NCBI RefSeq assembly: GCF_022354825.1
Contig: NZ_CP031168.1
Span: 7,113,501-7,177,500, forward strand
Length of the DNA stretch: 64,000 nt
DNA from: Paenibacillus sp. H1-7
GTDB taxonomy: Bacteria > Bacillota > Bacilli > Paenibacillales > NBRC-103111
Direction of reading: 5' to 3'
Numbering within the stretch: the stretch's first letter is position 1; each line of letters begins with the position of its first letter. Positions 32,219 through 41,400 of the stretch are shown here, piece after piece. Both the position numbers and the translations under genes were made by a program. The notes beneath the pieces are model-generated. The model worked only from the letters and a program-made list of their open reading frames with translations. It made no database searches and had not been told where the DNA came from.

Positions 32219-32400
32219 GCGGACCGTAGATCCGTTATTTTGCCAAAAAACACTTGATTTGCTAGGTGATCGGACAACAGATCCTTTATTTCGCGAAAAT
32301 GCACTGGTTCTGTCGGAAAAATTAGCAAATAACGGCCTCTGTGTCCGATTACACTCCAAAAGAGCCATCATTTCAGGAAATAACGGATCTCATGTCCGAT
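32219..32400. repeat. Four copies of a 23-nt repeat, two in each orientation
   Basis: The element reads AAATAACGGATCTCATGTCC followed by GAT. Forward copies are at about 32327-32349 and 32378-32400; reverse copies at about 32219-32241 and 32269-32291. Copies differ at a few positions. The two pairs face each other around a centre near 32309. Confidence 0.7.
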
Positions 32401-32530
32401 GGCACCAATAACCCAATGGGTACACTTACGGTTCCCTTGGTGCCAAAGGATTCTAGAACCAACTGGTGGAGTATAGATGGCGTCAATTGATGCGCCAAGC
32501 CAATAATCATGGTTTAAAGGCTTTCTTTTG

Positions 32531-32627
32531 TGGTCCATCGTGGTTCAATGCGGTTCATTATGGTCCATCGTGATCCATTGCGGTCCGCCGCGGTCATCGC
32601 AGTGCAAACCGGTTCATCGCGGTCCGA
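32531..32627 (+). repeat. Ten-bp tandem repeat
   Basis: About ten degenerate tandem units of 10 bp, consensus GGTCCATCGT: TGGTCCATCG, TGGTTCAATG, CGGTTCATTA, TGGTCCATCG, TGATCCATTG, CGGTCCGCCG and so on. The phase slips by one or two bases near 32605. No open frame uses it. Confidence 0.75.
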
Positions 32628-32908
32628 AGGAGGATTTCGACGGATCCCTCGAGCTTCTTCTATTTCACAGAGCTCAACAAGCTCAACTCCAATCATTGCA
32701 AAGGCTCCTCAGGTTTAAAGTCTTGCTCTAGCTAAACTCACCACATATAAGAGGCAGCTTTTTATCGCAAATTTAATGTCTGCATCAATGGCCTCGTGAA
32801 TCTATTATTGGCTTACGGTGAAAAAACGGCTTTGTCGAAAAAAGGCGAATGCCCTGCGGTTTTATGTTAAAATAGATTCATAGATGACATGCGCGCAGGA
32901 GAATCCCT

Positions 32909-34432
32909 ATGACATTACTGCTTATTTTTCTAATGCTGGCCGCCATCGTCCTGTTCATTACCAAATCGCGCAATCCGTCCGCTTATTGGATGGGCTTCGT
33001 TCTCGTAGGCTGGTTTCTAAGCATGGCCGGACTGATCTTATTCATAGCTAAATACGGCGGATTCTACTATAAGGTGAATATCGTGCTGTTTTTCAACGAC
33101 AGCATCCGTAACTTCCTGCTTGAGCTGCCAATCAAGATCGAGGGCATCAGCCGGATGATCACCATAGGAAGATCGCTGTTCGTGTTCAGCTTGATCGGGC
33201 TCTCCGTCTCTCTCTTCTACTACAGGCCGTTCCAGCAGCTGTGGAAAATCTACGCGGTCAATACGCTATTCCCGATCGCCAATATCATTTTTTACGATCC
33301 GGTCATCTACAAATGGGCTCTGACGGTATTGGACCGAAATTTCACCTATGTGATCGGCTGGGTGACACGGGGCTGGCTCGTCGTATCCTTGCTGCTCTCG
33401 CTGCTGCTCATGATCCAGAAATACCGGAAAATGACCGTGCCTTGGGTCAAAACGCAAAGCAAGCATATTTTGTACGGCGTCTTTTCGCTGGTGCTGTTTT
33501 ACTTTTACCTTGGCTTTATGGGCCCTCTGCAAGTATTCGACGTTCGTACTTATTATGTGCTCTATTCGGATTTTTCCAATTTCAATCCGCCTTTAACGCT
33601 GTTCGGCTGGTATGCGAGCATCGGATTTACCGGCATTTTGTCACTGATCAGCATTTTGTCCATTTGGCGGTATACGGAAGTGGAGAAAACGATGGGCAAA
33701 CGCGACCTCCAGCTGCAGCGCAAGCTGAACACGGCCAATATGGGAGCGAGGGTGTTCACCCATGCGATCAAAAATCAGCTCATCATGATTCAATTGCTCA
33801 TCCGGCAAGCCAAAGATCAGTCCGGGGCGCAGCAGCAGGCAGCAGCTATGGAATCGATGCAAACGCTTTCCAAGGCGGAGGATATCGTCTCTCACACGCT
33901 CAGCCGGCTGGATCAGCTGTACAATTCGTTTAAAACGAACCAGCTTCATTTGAGAGCGTTTTCGATCCGGGAGCTCATGCGCCTGACGGTGGAACGGGTA
34001 ACGGTTGTCCCCGATCATATTCATATCGATTGCCAGCTGCCCGATGAATCTTTGATGGTGCTGGCCGATTTGGAGCCTTTGACGGAAGCGCTTTATAACT
34101 TGCTTGTCAATGCCGTCGAAGCGATAGATGAGGATCGTAAAGGACTCATCGTCATGAACTGTTATGTAGAGGAAAACTGGGTCATCGTGCAAATCATCGA
34201 CAACGGCTCCGGCATTGAAGCAGGTCAGCTGGAGACGATTTTCGATCCTTTCTTTACAAGCAAGAACACGACGAGAAACTGGGGCGTCGGTTTATCGTTC
34301 AGCAAGCATGTCGTGATGGGCCATTACGGACGCATTCATGTCGAGAGCAGCCCGCAGGAGGGAAGCACGTTTCAGATCATCATGCCTGTGTATGTAGTAA
34401 AATCCGAGCTTAAGGAGAGTCGAGAGCCATGA
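32909..34432 (+). CDS. Sensor histidine kinase with multi-helix N-terminal domain
   Basis: A 507-residue kinase. The first about 255 residues contain seven or eight hydrophobic segments (LLLIFLMLAAIVLFITK; YWMGFVLVGWFLSMAGLILF; LFVFSLIGLSVSLFYY; WLVVSLLLSLLLMIQKY; YGVFSLVLFYFYLGFMG), so the sensor is membrane-embedded rather than external. The dimerisation region has VFTHAIKNQLIMIQ with the likely phospho-His in an HxIKN form. The ATPase domain shows LLVNAVEAIDED, DNGSGIE, FFTSKN and GVGLSFSKHVV. It overlaps the response regulator start by four bases. The atypical H-box groups it with LytS/DesK-like or NtrB-like kinases, not with OmpR partners. Confidence 0.9.
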   Translation: MTLLLIFLMLAAIVLFITKSRNPSAYWMGFVLVGWFLSMAGLILFIAKYGGFYYKVNIVLFFNDSIRNFLLELPIKIEGISRMITIGRSLFVFSLIGLSVSLFYYRPFQQLWKIYAVNTLFPIANIIFYDPVIYKWALTVLDRNFTYVIGWVTRGWLVVSLLLSLLLMIQKYRKMTVPWVKTQSKHILYGVFSLVLFYFYLGFMGPLQVFDVRTYYVLYSDFSNFNPPLTLFGWYASIGFTGILSLISILSIWRYTEVEKTMGKRDLQLQRKLNTANMGARVFTHAIKNQLIMIQLLIRQAKDQSGAQQQAAAMESMQTLSKAEDIVSHTLSRLDQLYNSFKTNQLHLRAFSIRELMRLTVERVTVVPDHIHIDCQLPDESLMVLADLEPLTEALYNLLVNAVEAIDEDRKGLIVMNCYVEENWVIVQIIDNGSGIEAGQLETIFDPFFTSKNTTRNWGVGLSFSKHVVMGHYGRIHVESSPQEGSTFQIIMPVYVVKSELKESREP

Positions 34433-35121
34433 GACCGATCCGTATTATCGTAGCGGAGGATTTAGATGTGCTGAGAAACCATTTCTGCCAGTTGATCGGC
34501 CGCGAGGAGGATATGAACGTCGTAGGGCAAGCCGCAAGCGGCAAGCAGGTGCTGCAACTGCTCCAGGAGCATGAGGCCGACATCATTGTTATGGACATCG
34601 AGATGGATATGAAGCACGACGGCATCATAACGGCGCAGAAGGTGCTGCTCAGCTACCCGCATTTGAAAATTATTTTCCTGACGGTGCACGAGGACGACGA
34701 GACGGTGTTCAATGCCTTCGAAACCGGAGCCGTCGACTATGTTCTGAAGACGAGTCCTCCGGAGGAAATAATCCGCAGCATCCGCAGCTCTTATGACGGG
34801 ATTGTGCAAATTCGGCCCGAGTTCTCGTATAAAATCAAAAACGAGTTTTCCCGGATCCGCCGCAACGAGGAGAGCCTGCTTAAGGCAACGATTATTTTGT
34901 CGCAGATGACGCCGACAGAGCTGGAAATTATGGAGCTGCTGCTCAAAGATATGAAGGTCGCGGAAATCGCCCGGTTCCGGCAGGTCGAGCAGTCGACGAT
35001 CAAGTCGCAAATCAACCTGATTTTGAAAAAGTTCAACAAAAAAAGATCGAAGGAAGTTACACAGATGCTGCGGGATCTGAATATTCACCAGCTGATTCAT
35101 AAGGTAAGGGGCGGGGGCTGA
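34429..35121 (+). CDS. NarL/LuxR-family response regulator
   Basis: A 230-residue regulator. Receiver: IRIIVAEDLDVLRNHF, ADIIVMDIEMDM with the phospho-acceptor Asp, IIFLTVHEDDE with Thr, DYVLKTSPPEE with Lys. The C-terminal helix-turn-helix is LTPTELEIMELLLKD-like (here MTPTELEIMELLLKDMKVAE) followed by QVEQSTIKSQINLILKKFN; the turn is less canonical than in NarL. An insert of about 15 residues separates the domains. ATG overlaps the kinase stop (ATGA), so translation is coupled and the two form one system. Target genes are not evident nearby. Confidence 0.9.
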   Translation: MRPIRIIVAEDLDVLRNHFCQLIGREEDMNVVGQAASGKQVLQLLQEHEADIIVMDIEMDMKHDGIITAQKVLLSYPHLKIIFLTVHEDDETVFNAFETGAVDYVLKTSPPEEIIRSIRSSYDGIVQIRPEFSYKIKNEFSRIRRNEESLLKATIILSQMTPTELEIMELLLKDMKVAEIARFRQVEQSTIKSQINLILKKFNKKRSKEVTQMLRDLNIHQLIHKVRGGG

Positions 35122-35159
35122 GCTGACACTAGAGGAATGGTGTAGGGTTCCAACCGCTG

Positions 35160-35210
35160 TTAAAATCTCGTCTCATATTATTATATCTAGAGGGGAAGAC
35201 GCGATTTTAA
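35160..35210. other. Long imperfect inverted repeat downstream of the response regulator
   Basis: TTAAAATCTCGTCT (35160-35173) and AGACGCGATTTTAA (35197-35210) pair over 14 bases with one mismatch around a 23-base AT-rich loop. No T run follows, so it is not a standard terminator. The rest of 35122-35421 shows no gene. Confidence 0.5.
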
Positions 35211-35421
35211 AGGCGGGCGCTTCGCTTTTCCACCCCACTCCCATCTCCTCTTCCGGTTCAACGCTGCGCACCCCTGCCACCTGCCTCTGCTCCTAACCTA
35301 TTGGTTAGTCGATCATAGTTAAGGGCCTAGTCCCATCAAAAGCTAACCCGCTCCCTAGAACTGTGTACTATGCAGCCTATCCGCCCGGTTAGTGTATACT
35401 CTCCCCTGCTCCTCTCCAAAT

Positions 35422-35457
35422 AAAAAACCGCCAGGGACATCATATCCCTGACGGTTT
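35422..35457 (-). terminator. Rho-independent terminator of the SLH protein gene
   Basis: On the minus strand, AAACCGTCAGGG and CCCTGGCGGTTT arms are followed by a T run, eight bases after the stop codon. Confidence 0.88.
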
Positions 35458-35465
35458 CACTACTT

Positions 35466-38400
35466 CTACTTGCCTACTAACCCAAGCCGTTCCATGGCGC
35501 GGAGAATCAATACAGCTCCCTGAGCTCTGCTTGCGGTAAGCTCCGGTGCGAACCTTCCTTCAGCCACGCCGTCCATCAGCCCCTGTTTGCGAGCTGTCTC
35601 TACATAGCCTGCCGCCCATGTGGCGATGGCTGCACCGTCCGCAAAGCCCGGGACAGCACCGGCCTCGGCAAGCGCCTTTGCTTCGGACTGGGCTTGCGCT
35701 TCCAGTCCGAGCGCCCTGACGATAAGCGCTGCGAGCTCCTGCCGCGTCAGCACATCGTCGGGACGGAACAAGCCGTCCGAGCCTTCCACCAGTCCCTTCT
35801 GCTTCGCCCATGCGATGTACGGCGCATACCAAGCCTGCGCATCGACATCGCTAAACGGCGCTTCCGTCAATGGCGCGAGCTTGACGCCCGTTCCATTTCC
35901 GGCAACGGCTTCACGGCTCGCCGTCATCTCCACCAGCAGCTTCGTAAACTGCGCTCTCGTCATAGGCTGCTCCGGTTCGAACGTTTGCTCCGTCATGCCG
36001 TCGATCAGATGCCTTGAGATCAGCACCTGCACGTCCCTGCGGGACCAGTGCTCTCTCAGGTCCGCGAAGGGCCGCCCGTAGGCCATGACAGCGTACGTTC
36101 CGGGCTGCGCCACTCTTGCTGTGATCATGCCTTCAGCGGAATTGGCTATGCCGCCGATGTACGTCCAGCCGCCGGAGATACCTGACTCTTCCTTCCGGTA
36201 GATACCCAGCTTGCGTACATCGAAATCCGCATGCTTCACCGGATCATAGTGCAAGGAAAGCTGCAGCGGTTTGCCCATTGTTCCCGACTCAAGCTGAAGT
36301 CGGAACGCTTCGCTGTAAGCTTCATAGCCGGCCGGCTCTGGGCCGGTCTCGACCTTGTGCACATTCATCCGGCTGCCTGCCGGGAATGTCCCCTCTTCGT
36401 ACCGGAAACGGATCCGCTGCTCGTATCCGCTCCATTCCCCGGCCTTCGGACTAAGCTCCACCACGTTCGCAGCCGGTCCCTGTTCCACTGGAGGGACTGT
36501 CGTTCCTCCGCCGCCGCCGCCACGGCCCCTGCTCTTGGCCGCAGTGCGTGCGTCTACCGCAACGCCTGCCGATAGGTTGCCGCTCAAGTCCGCGGTCACC
36601 AGTCGAACCTGGTAGCCTGTATCGGCTTGAAGTCCTGTAAAGCTATACTGATACGTTCCTTTCGGTACCGCGATGTCCGTTCCGAACGCTTCTCCCTGTT
36701 TTTTCACGGAGATACGAATTTCCTTCAAATCGGCGTCCGCCGGATCGGTCCATTTTACGGTAAAGCCTTCGCTAGTCGCATAATTCACAGAAGGTGAGCT
36801 CACCTCTTGCGGCGGCGTGCGATCGGGCTCGGGTTCCGTCCCCTTGGTTCTCGCATCCAGCGTAATTCCTTGCGACAGGTTCGAGATTCGGTCCGACGTC
36901 ATGATGCGCACTTGATACTCTGTCGATGACTCCAGTCCATCGATGCGCAGCGTGCCGACGCCCGGATCCACATCGACAGGCTTGCCGTAGCGCACATCCG
37001 TCCGCTTTTTCCACGAGACGAGGACATTGCGCAAATCGGCGTCTCCCGGGTCGGTCCAGCTCACAGTAAGTGCGGATGTTCCCGGCTGAACCGCCGCTTG
37101 TGCAACCTCGGCCGCCGGGGTCGTATCCACGATGAGCGGGTCCTCCTGAATCGTTGTACCCTCGGCAGTAATACCAGCCGATTCCGCTGTACCGTCTGCT
37201 GACGCAGCAGCCAGCTTCAATTCATACGTGGTGCCGGGCAGCAGCCCGCCTAGCAAGTATTCGTTTTGTCCGCTGTCCAGCTCTACCGGTCCGGCGTAGG
37301 CAGCACTGCTGCCTTTCACACGCCAATACAGCTTCAGTTTGCCGGCATCGAGACTCTCCATGCCTTTCCAATGAACACCGAGCTGCTTGCGGCCCGCCGT
37401 CGTCTTAAGCTGCTCGGCTGCTTCAGCCGAAGGAGTACCGCTCGGCTTCATAGTCACCGTAGCGGAGTAATCCTGCTCCATGGATACTTTGGCGTAGCTG
37501 TTTACCCATCCGGCTACCGTCACTTTATATTCCTTGCCTGCGGTAACCACACCGGAAGGGATCCATCGGAACTGCCGGGAAACAAGCTGATTTTCCGCAT
37601 CCTTAACGGCCCCTGCAGGCTCAACAGTTCCTTCGATACGTTCGCCATCGGTTGTTTCTACGATGATCGAGTCCTTGGTCAGAGAGTCGGCCAGCATATA
37701 TTTGCTGAACCTTACTCGAACTCCGGTGCCATATACGGCATCGGCGACAGTCACGCGCGGCGGCTCCAGCGACTTCATCGGAATATTCACATCCAGATGA
37801 GGGGGCAGCACAGTCAATTCGGGACTTCGAGCCGGAAGGTAGCCGTCTTTTTCATACAGCACCTGCCATTTGCCTTCGGGTACATCCCAGCCATATTTCC
37901 CTTGCCCATCGGTAACGAGCGGGTTCGATTGGCCGTACCAATCGGAATCCCACAGCTCCCACGCGCCGTTCTCATCGTTCTTCTTCAGAATGGTAGTCGT
38001 TACGCCCTCCAACCGGTTCTCGGGCAAGGTCTCATACACGTAGCCGCTCGGATCATAGATCCACGCAGGATCTGCGACTTTATCATCGTCGCCGGGACGG
38101 TTATCGTCATGATCGTCTTTATCATCGTCATCATCGTCATCCTTCTTGTCGCAGCGATCGATCGCGCCCGCTTCGGCCATATCGTCACGCCATTGCTTCT
38201 CCTTCTCGAAATCGGCCTTCAGCTTATCCAGCTCATCCTGCCAGCTGCTTTTCGCTATATAGCCCATCACGCCCAACACTCCGCCAATAATCACTCCGCC
38301 TACAGGCGGAATAACAAGGGTTAAGGTACCTGCCACCAGAGCCAGACCGGTCGTTGCGTTTTTGACGATAAGATTGCGTTTAGCCTGGTTGAACAGTCTT

Positions 38401-41400
38401 TCGGTTTGGCGAAGATAATGATTGACGGTCGGCGAATGGCATTCCGTAGCAATAACATAATCCTGAAATTCGATCAGCTGATCGGCATATTCGGCAAAAT
38501 CCAAGCCGTCCGTCACATACTTGCTCAAATTGAATAAGGCGCCGCCGACCCTAAACGTGCTTTTGACCGTAATGCCTCCGGCTTCCGCGGCAGCCGCCGG
38601 TCCAAGAAGCGCCCGGATAGGAGCCGCTGCGTCTCCCATCAGCAGGGATGCGTCTATCGTAGCTTCCATCTCGATAATGCCCGCTTCTTCATTAACCCGC
38701 GTTTTCACATCCCGGTACTTTTTCCCGCCGCCGAAGTTGCCTGATGCCGCCTTGGCCGACAAACGGAAATACCCCAGCTCTTCTTTTCCATCCATATTAT
38801 ATTTGATTTTCAGGGTCGGAGAATGAACGAAACCGTCGTCTGCCGGCGTCACTTCATCCGTGAACGGCTGTTCACCCGATTGCTCATCCAGCAGCTCATA
38901 CGCGGCATTCCGCCAAACATCCGTCATTCTGGCTTGCTCGGCCTTCCAATCCTCTTCCGTAGGAACGGGTCCTTTCTCAAACGCTTTCGGCTTCTCGTCA
39001 TACGTTACGTAAAGCCCGGAGCCCATATAAGAAACAGGCTGCATCATGGCATGGAATTTGCCGTCCTCTTTATTGTAGAAGGCCGGTATCTCCACATCGC
39101 CCAGTCGAACTTTAACATTCGTTATGAGCTCGGGAGCGTTAGACTCCAGTTCGAAAAAGATCGGCATGGAAGGTACGATAACGAATGGAAAACGGGCTAC
39201 GCCTTCCGCAGGATTGATAGATACCCGGCTGCCTTCCGGCTGGCGCATGACGATGTTTTTGATCGCTGTATAACCGGAGTCCACCGTCACAGCAGCCGTC
39301 TTCGAAGGTGCAGTGTTCCCTGCGGTACCCGCTTCGGCTTGAGCCTGAGCTCTAAGCACATAGGTCGACGATCCTTTGCTCCATACGCCCTTTTCCGGCT
39401 TGGGCGGCAGCGTAACGCTCGAATACCAGAGACCGCCCGGCGTCGATTGCGTTTGGCCGACCAGCTGGTCATCGGCGTATACAGACACCGTCTGACCTGC
39501 GGGAGCGCGGCCGCTTACTTTGATCGTATGCTCCGTAGTCCGCTTGGGCGCCTCGAGGGTAAGCTGCTCCAGCCGAATCCACGAGATGCCTAGAAGCTCC
39601 TGCTTCACTCCTTGAGCGTCGTCATAGCCGATATGGACACGCGCCATCACATCGTTAGAAGCATTCGGATCCAGCTTCAGCCTGTAGCTGAACGCCACCA
39701 ATTCTCTGGCGGTGATTGTGCCGATTGGCACCTTCCACATGCCGGAGCCTTCACTCCCGGGTACCGGCTCCACCGGAACGCCTTTCAGCATCACGCTGCC
39801 CGGCACCAGCTCCGTTCCCGCCGGCACTTCAATGCCGAGGTATCCTCCTGCCAAAGACACGCGATTCGTATAAGGAAGCTTGTAGCTGCCCCTTAATGTT
39901 ACGGTGCTTCCCGGCGCCGCCGTCATTTCCAGCACGTTCAGCCCGTTATCCGGCTTGCCGTAGAACAGCTCACCTGAAGGCATCAGGATATCGCCGAGAT
40001 CCAGCAACTGGCCTTCCGCCACGTCTACGAATTTCGAGTAGCTGCTGCGGCCTCTATTGGTCGGCCAAGTTTCCAAGTTGATCAGCAGCTCCACCTTCCC
40101 GCTTTGCGGAAGGGAGATGGAGAAGCGGCCGCTGCTATCGACTGTGGACCCGCGGAAGTAACCGACCCGCTGCCCGTTAATGGTATTGGCATAGGCGTAG
40201 AATCCGGAGTAATTCGTTTCGCCTGCGATTCTCCCTGTAATTCTTCCTTTCTCCTCCAGCCTAAGCTCGGCAGTGCCGCTGCGGTATTCGTCCAGCGTAA
40301 CCTCCGTGCATGCGGATTGGAGGCCTGCCTCCGTACCGTCCATGCATACGGTCACTTGCTCACCGGGAGCACCGACAACAGGAAGCAGATTATCCGTCAC
40401 TCCGTTTGTATTATAGCGAAAGCTTGGTGAGCCCCCCTTGACAGTAAGCCCATAATGAACAGCCGATCTCCAGTCCGGCATTTCGATCTTTTGCCAATCC
40501 CCGTCCACGGGCTTCATTAAAGTGACCAGCTCGATCCTGCCGGGCCCTTGGGGGATTACCTGCAAATCTGCCGTAACCGTCTGACCCGGCAGCATTTTGA
40601 CAGTAACCGGCTTTTCTGTCGACAGCAGAGGTGGAAGTATCTTCTCGGCTTGGAGCCAATACGTGCTTGCATTCGTTCGCAAGCTGTACCGTCCCTGACC
40701 GTCGGTTACCGTATCTTTCACCCTGCGTCCGCCCATAGGCTCCGTGAGCACGACACGAACCCCTGCAACAGGCTTTCCATCCGGATCGGTCACGGTTCCT
40801 TCCACATTGCCGAATGTTTCTTTTTCCAGGGAAAAAGGCTTCGTATTAAGGCCCGGCTGCAGCTGCAGCGTATCTTCCGAAGGATTCAAGTACGGCGAAT
40901 AGGCGGTTACACGAAGCTTAACCTCGTCACCGGTCAAAAAGCTTCCCGTAAACTTGGCCTCGCCTTTAAAATTCGTCTGGACCGCGCTCAGTATGGAGCC
41001 GTTGCGGTCAAGCAGTTGTACCTTCGCCTGGCCGATGACTGCACCGTCGTCTTCGCTCTTCACGGTTACAGCCAGCTCAGCCGAAGGCAGGGCATCCACC
41101 ATAAGGGCGCTTTCCTTCCCTCTTTCTATGACAATTCCGTTTTGCTGAAGCAGCAGATTTCCTTTCGTATCAATGACGCGGAGCGTATAATCGGAGGCCG
41201 CTCCGAGCCCAATGACGACGTCCATTCCGTCCTTGAGCTTGGCGCTGTTGCCTTGCCGGGCGGCTTCGCTCCATAAGACGATGTTGGCGCCGCGAAGAAA
41301 CGGTTCGTATTCCGGCCGAGCCTGAACCTTCACGTTCAGCTTTCCTGCCACGGGCACAGGCAATGAGGCGGCATCTTTATACACCGAAGGATCCGTCTTG

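Larger units (their letters stand above)
31824..32908. other. 1.1-kb gene-free spacer rich in repeats
   Basis: No convincing gene on either strand; the open frames are short, lack ribosome sites and cross repeats. It holds a set of four inverted 23-nt repeats (32219-32400), arms GGCACCAA/TTGGTGCC (32400-32443) and a 10-bp tandem repeat (32531-32627). The promoter of sdaAB must lie at its left end and that of the sensor kinase at its right end. Confidence 0.6.

Noticed and set aside
35160..35210. Terminator of the two-component operon
   Set aside because: The inverted repeat is long but has a 23-base loop and no T run.
37266..38324. 352-codon + strand frame inside the giant gene
   Set aside because: Antisense to the SLH protein; no ribosome site and no recognisable domain.
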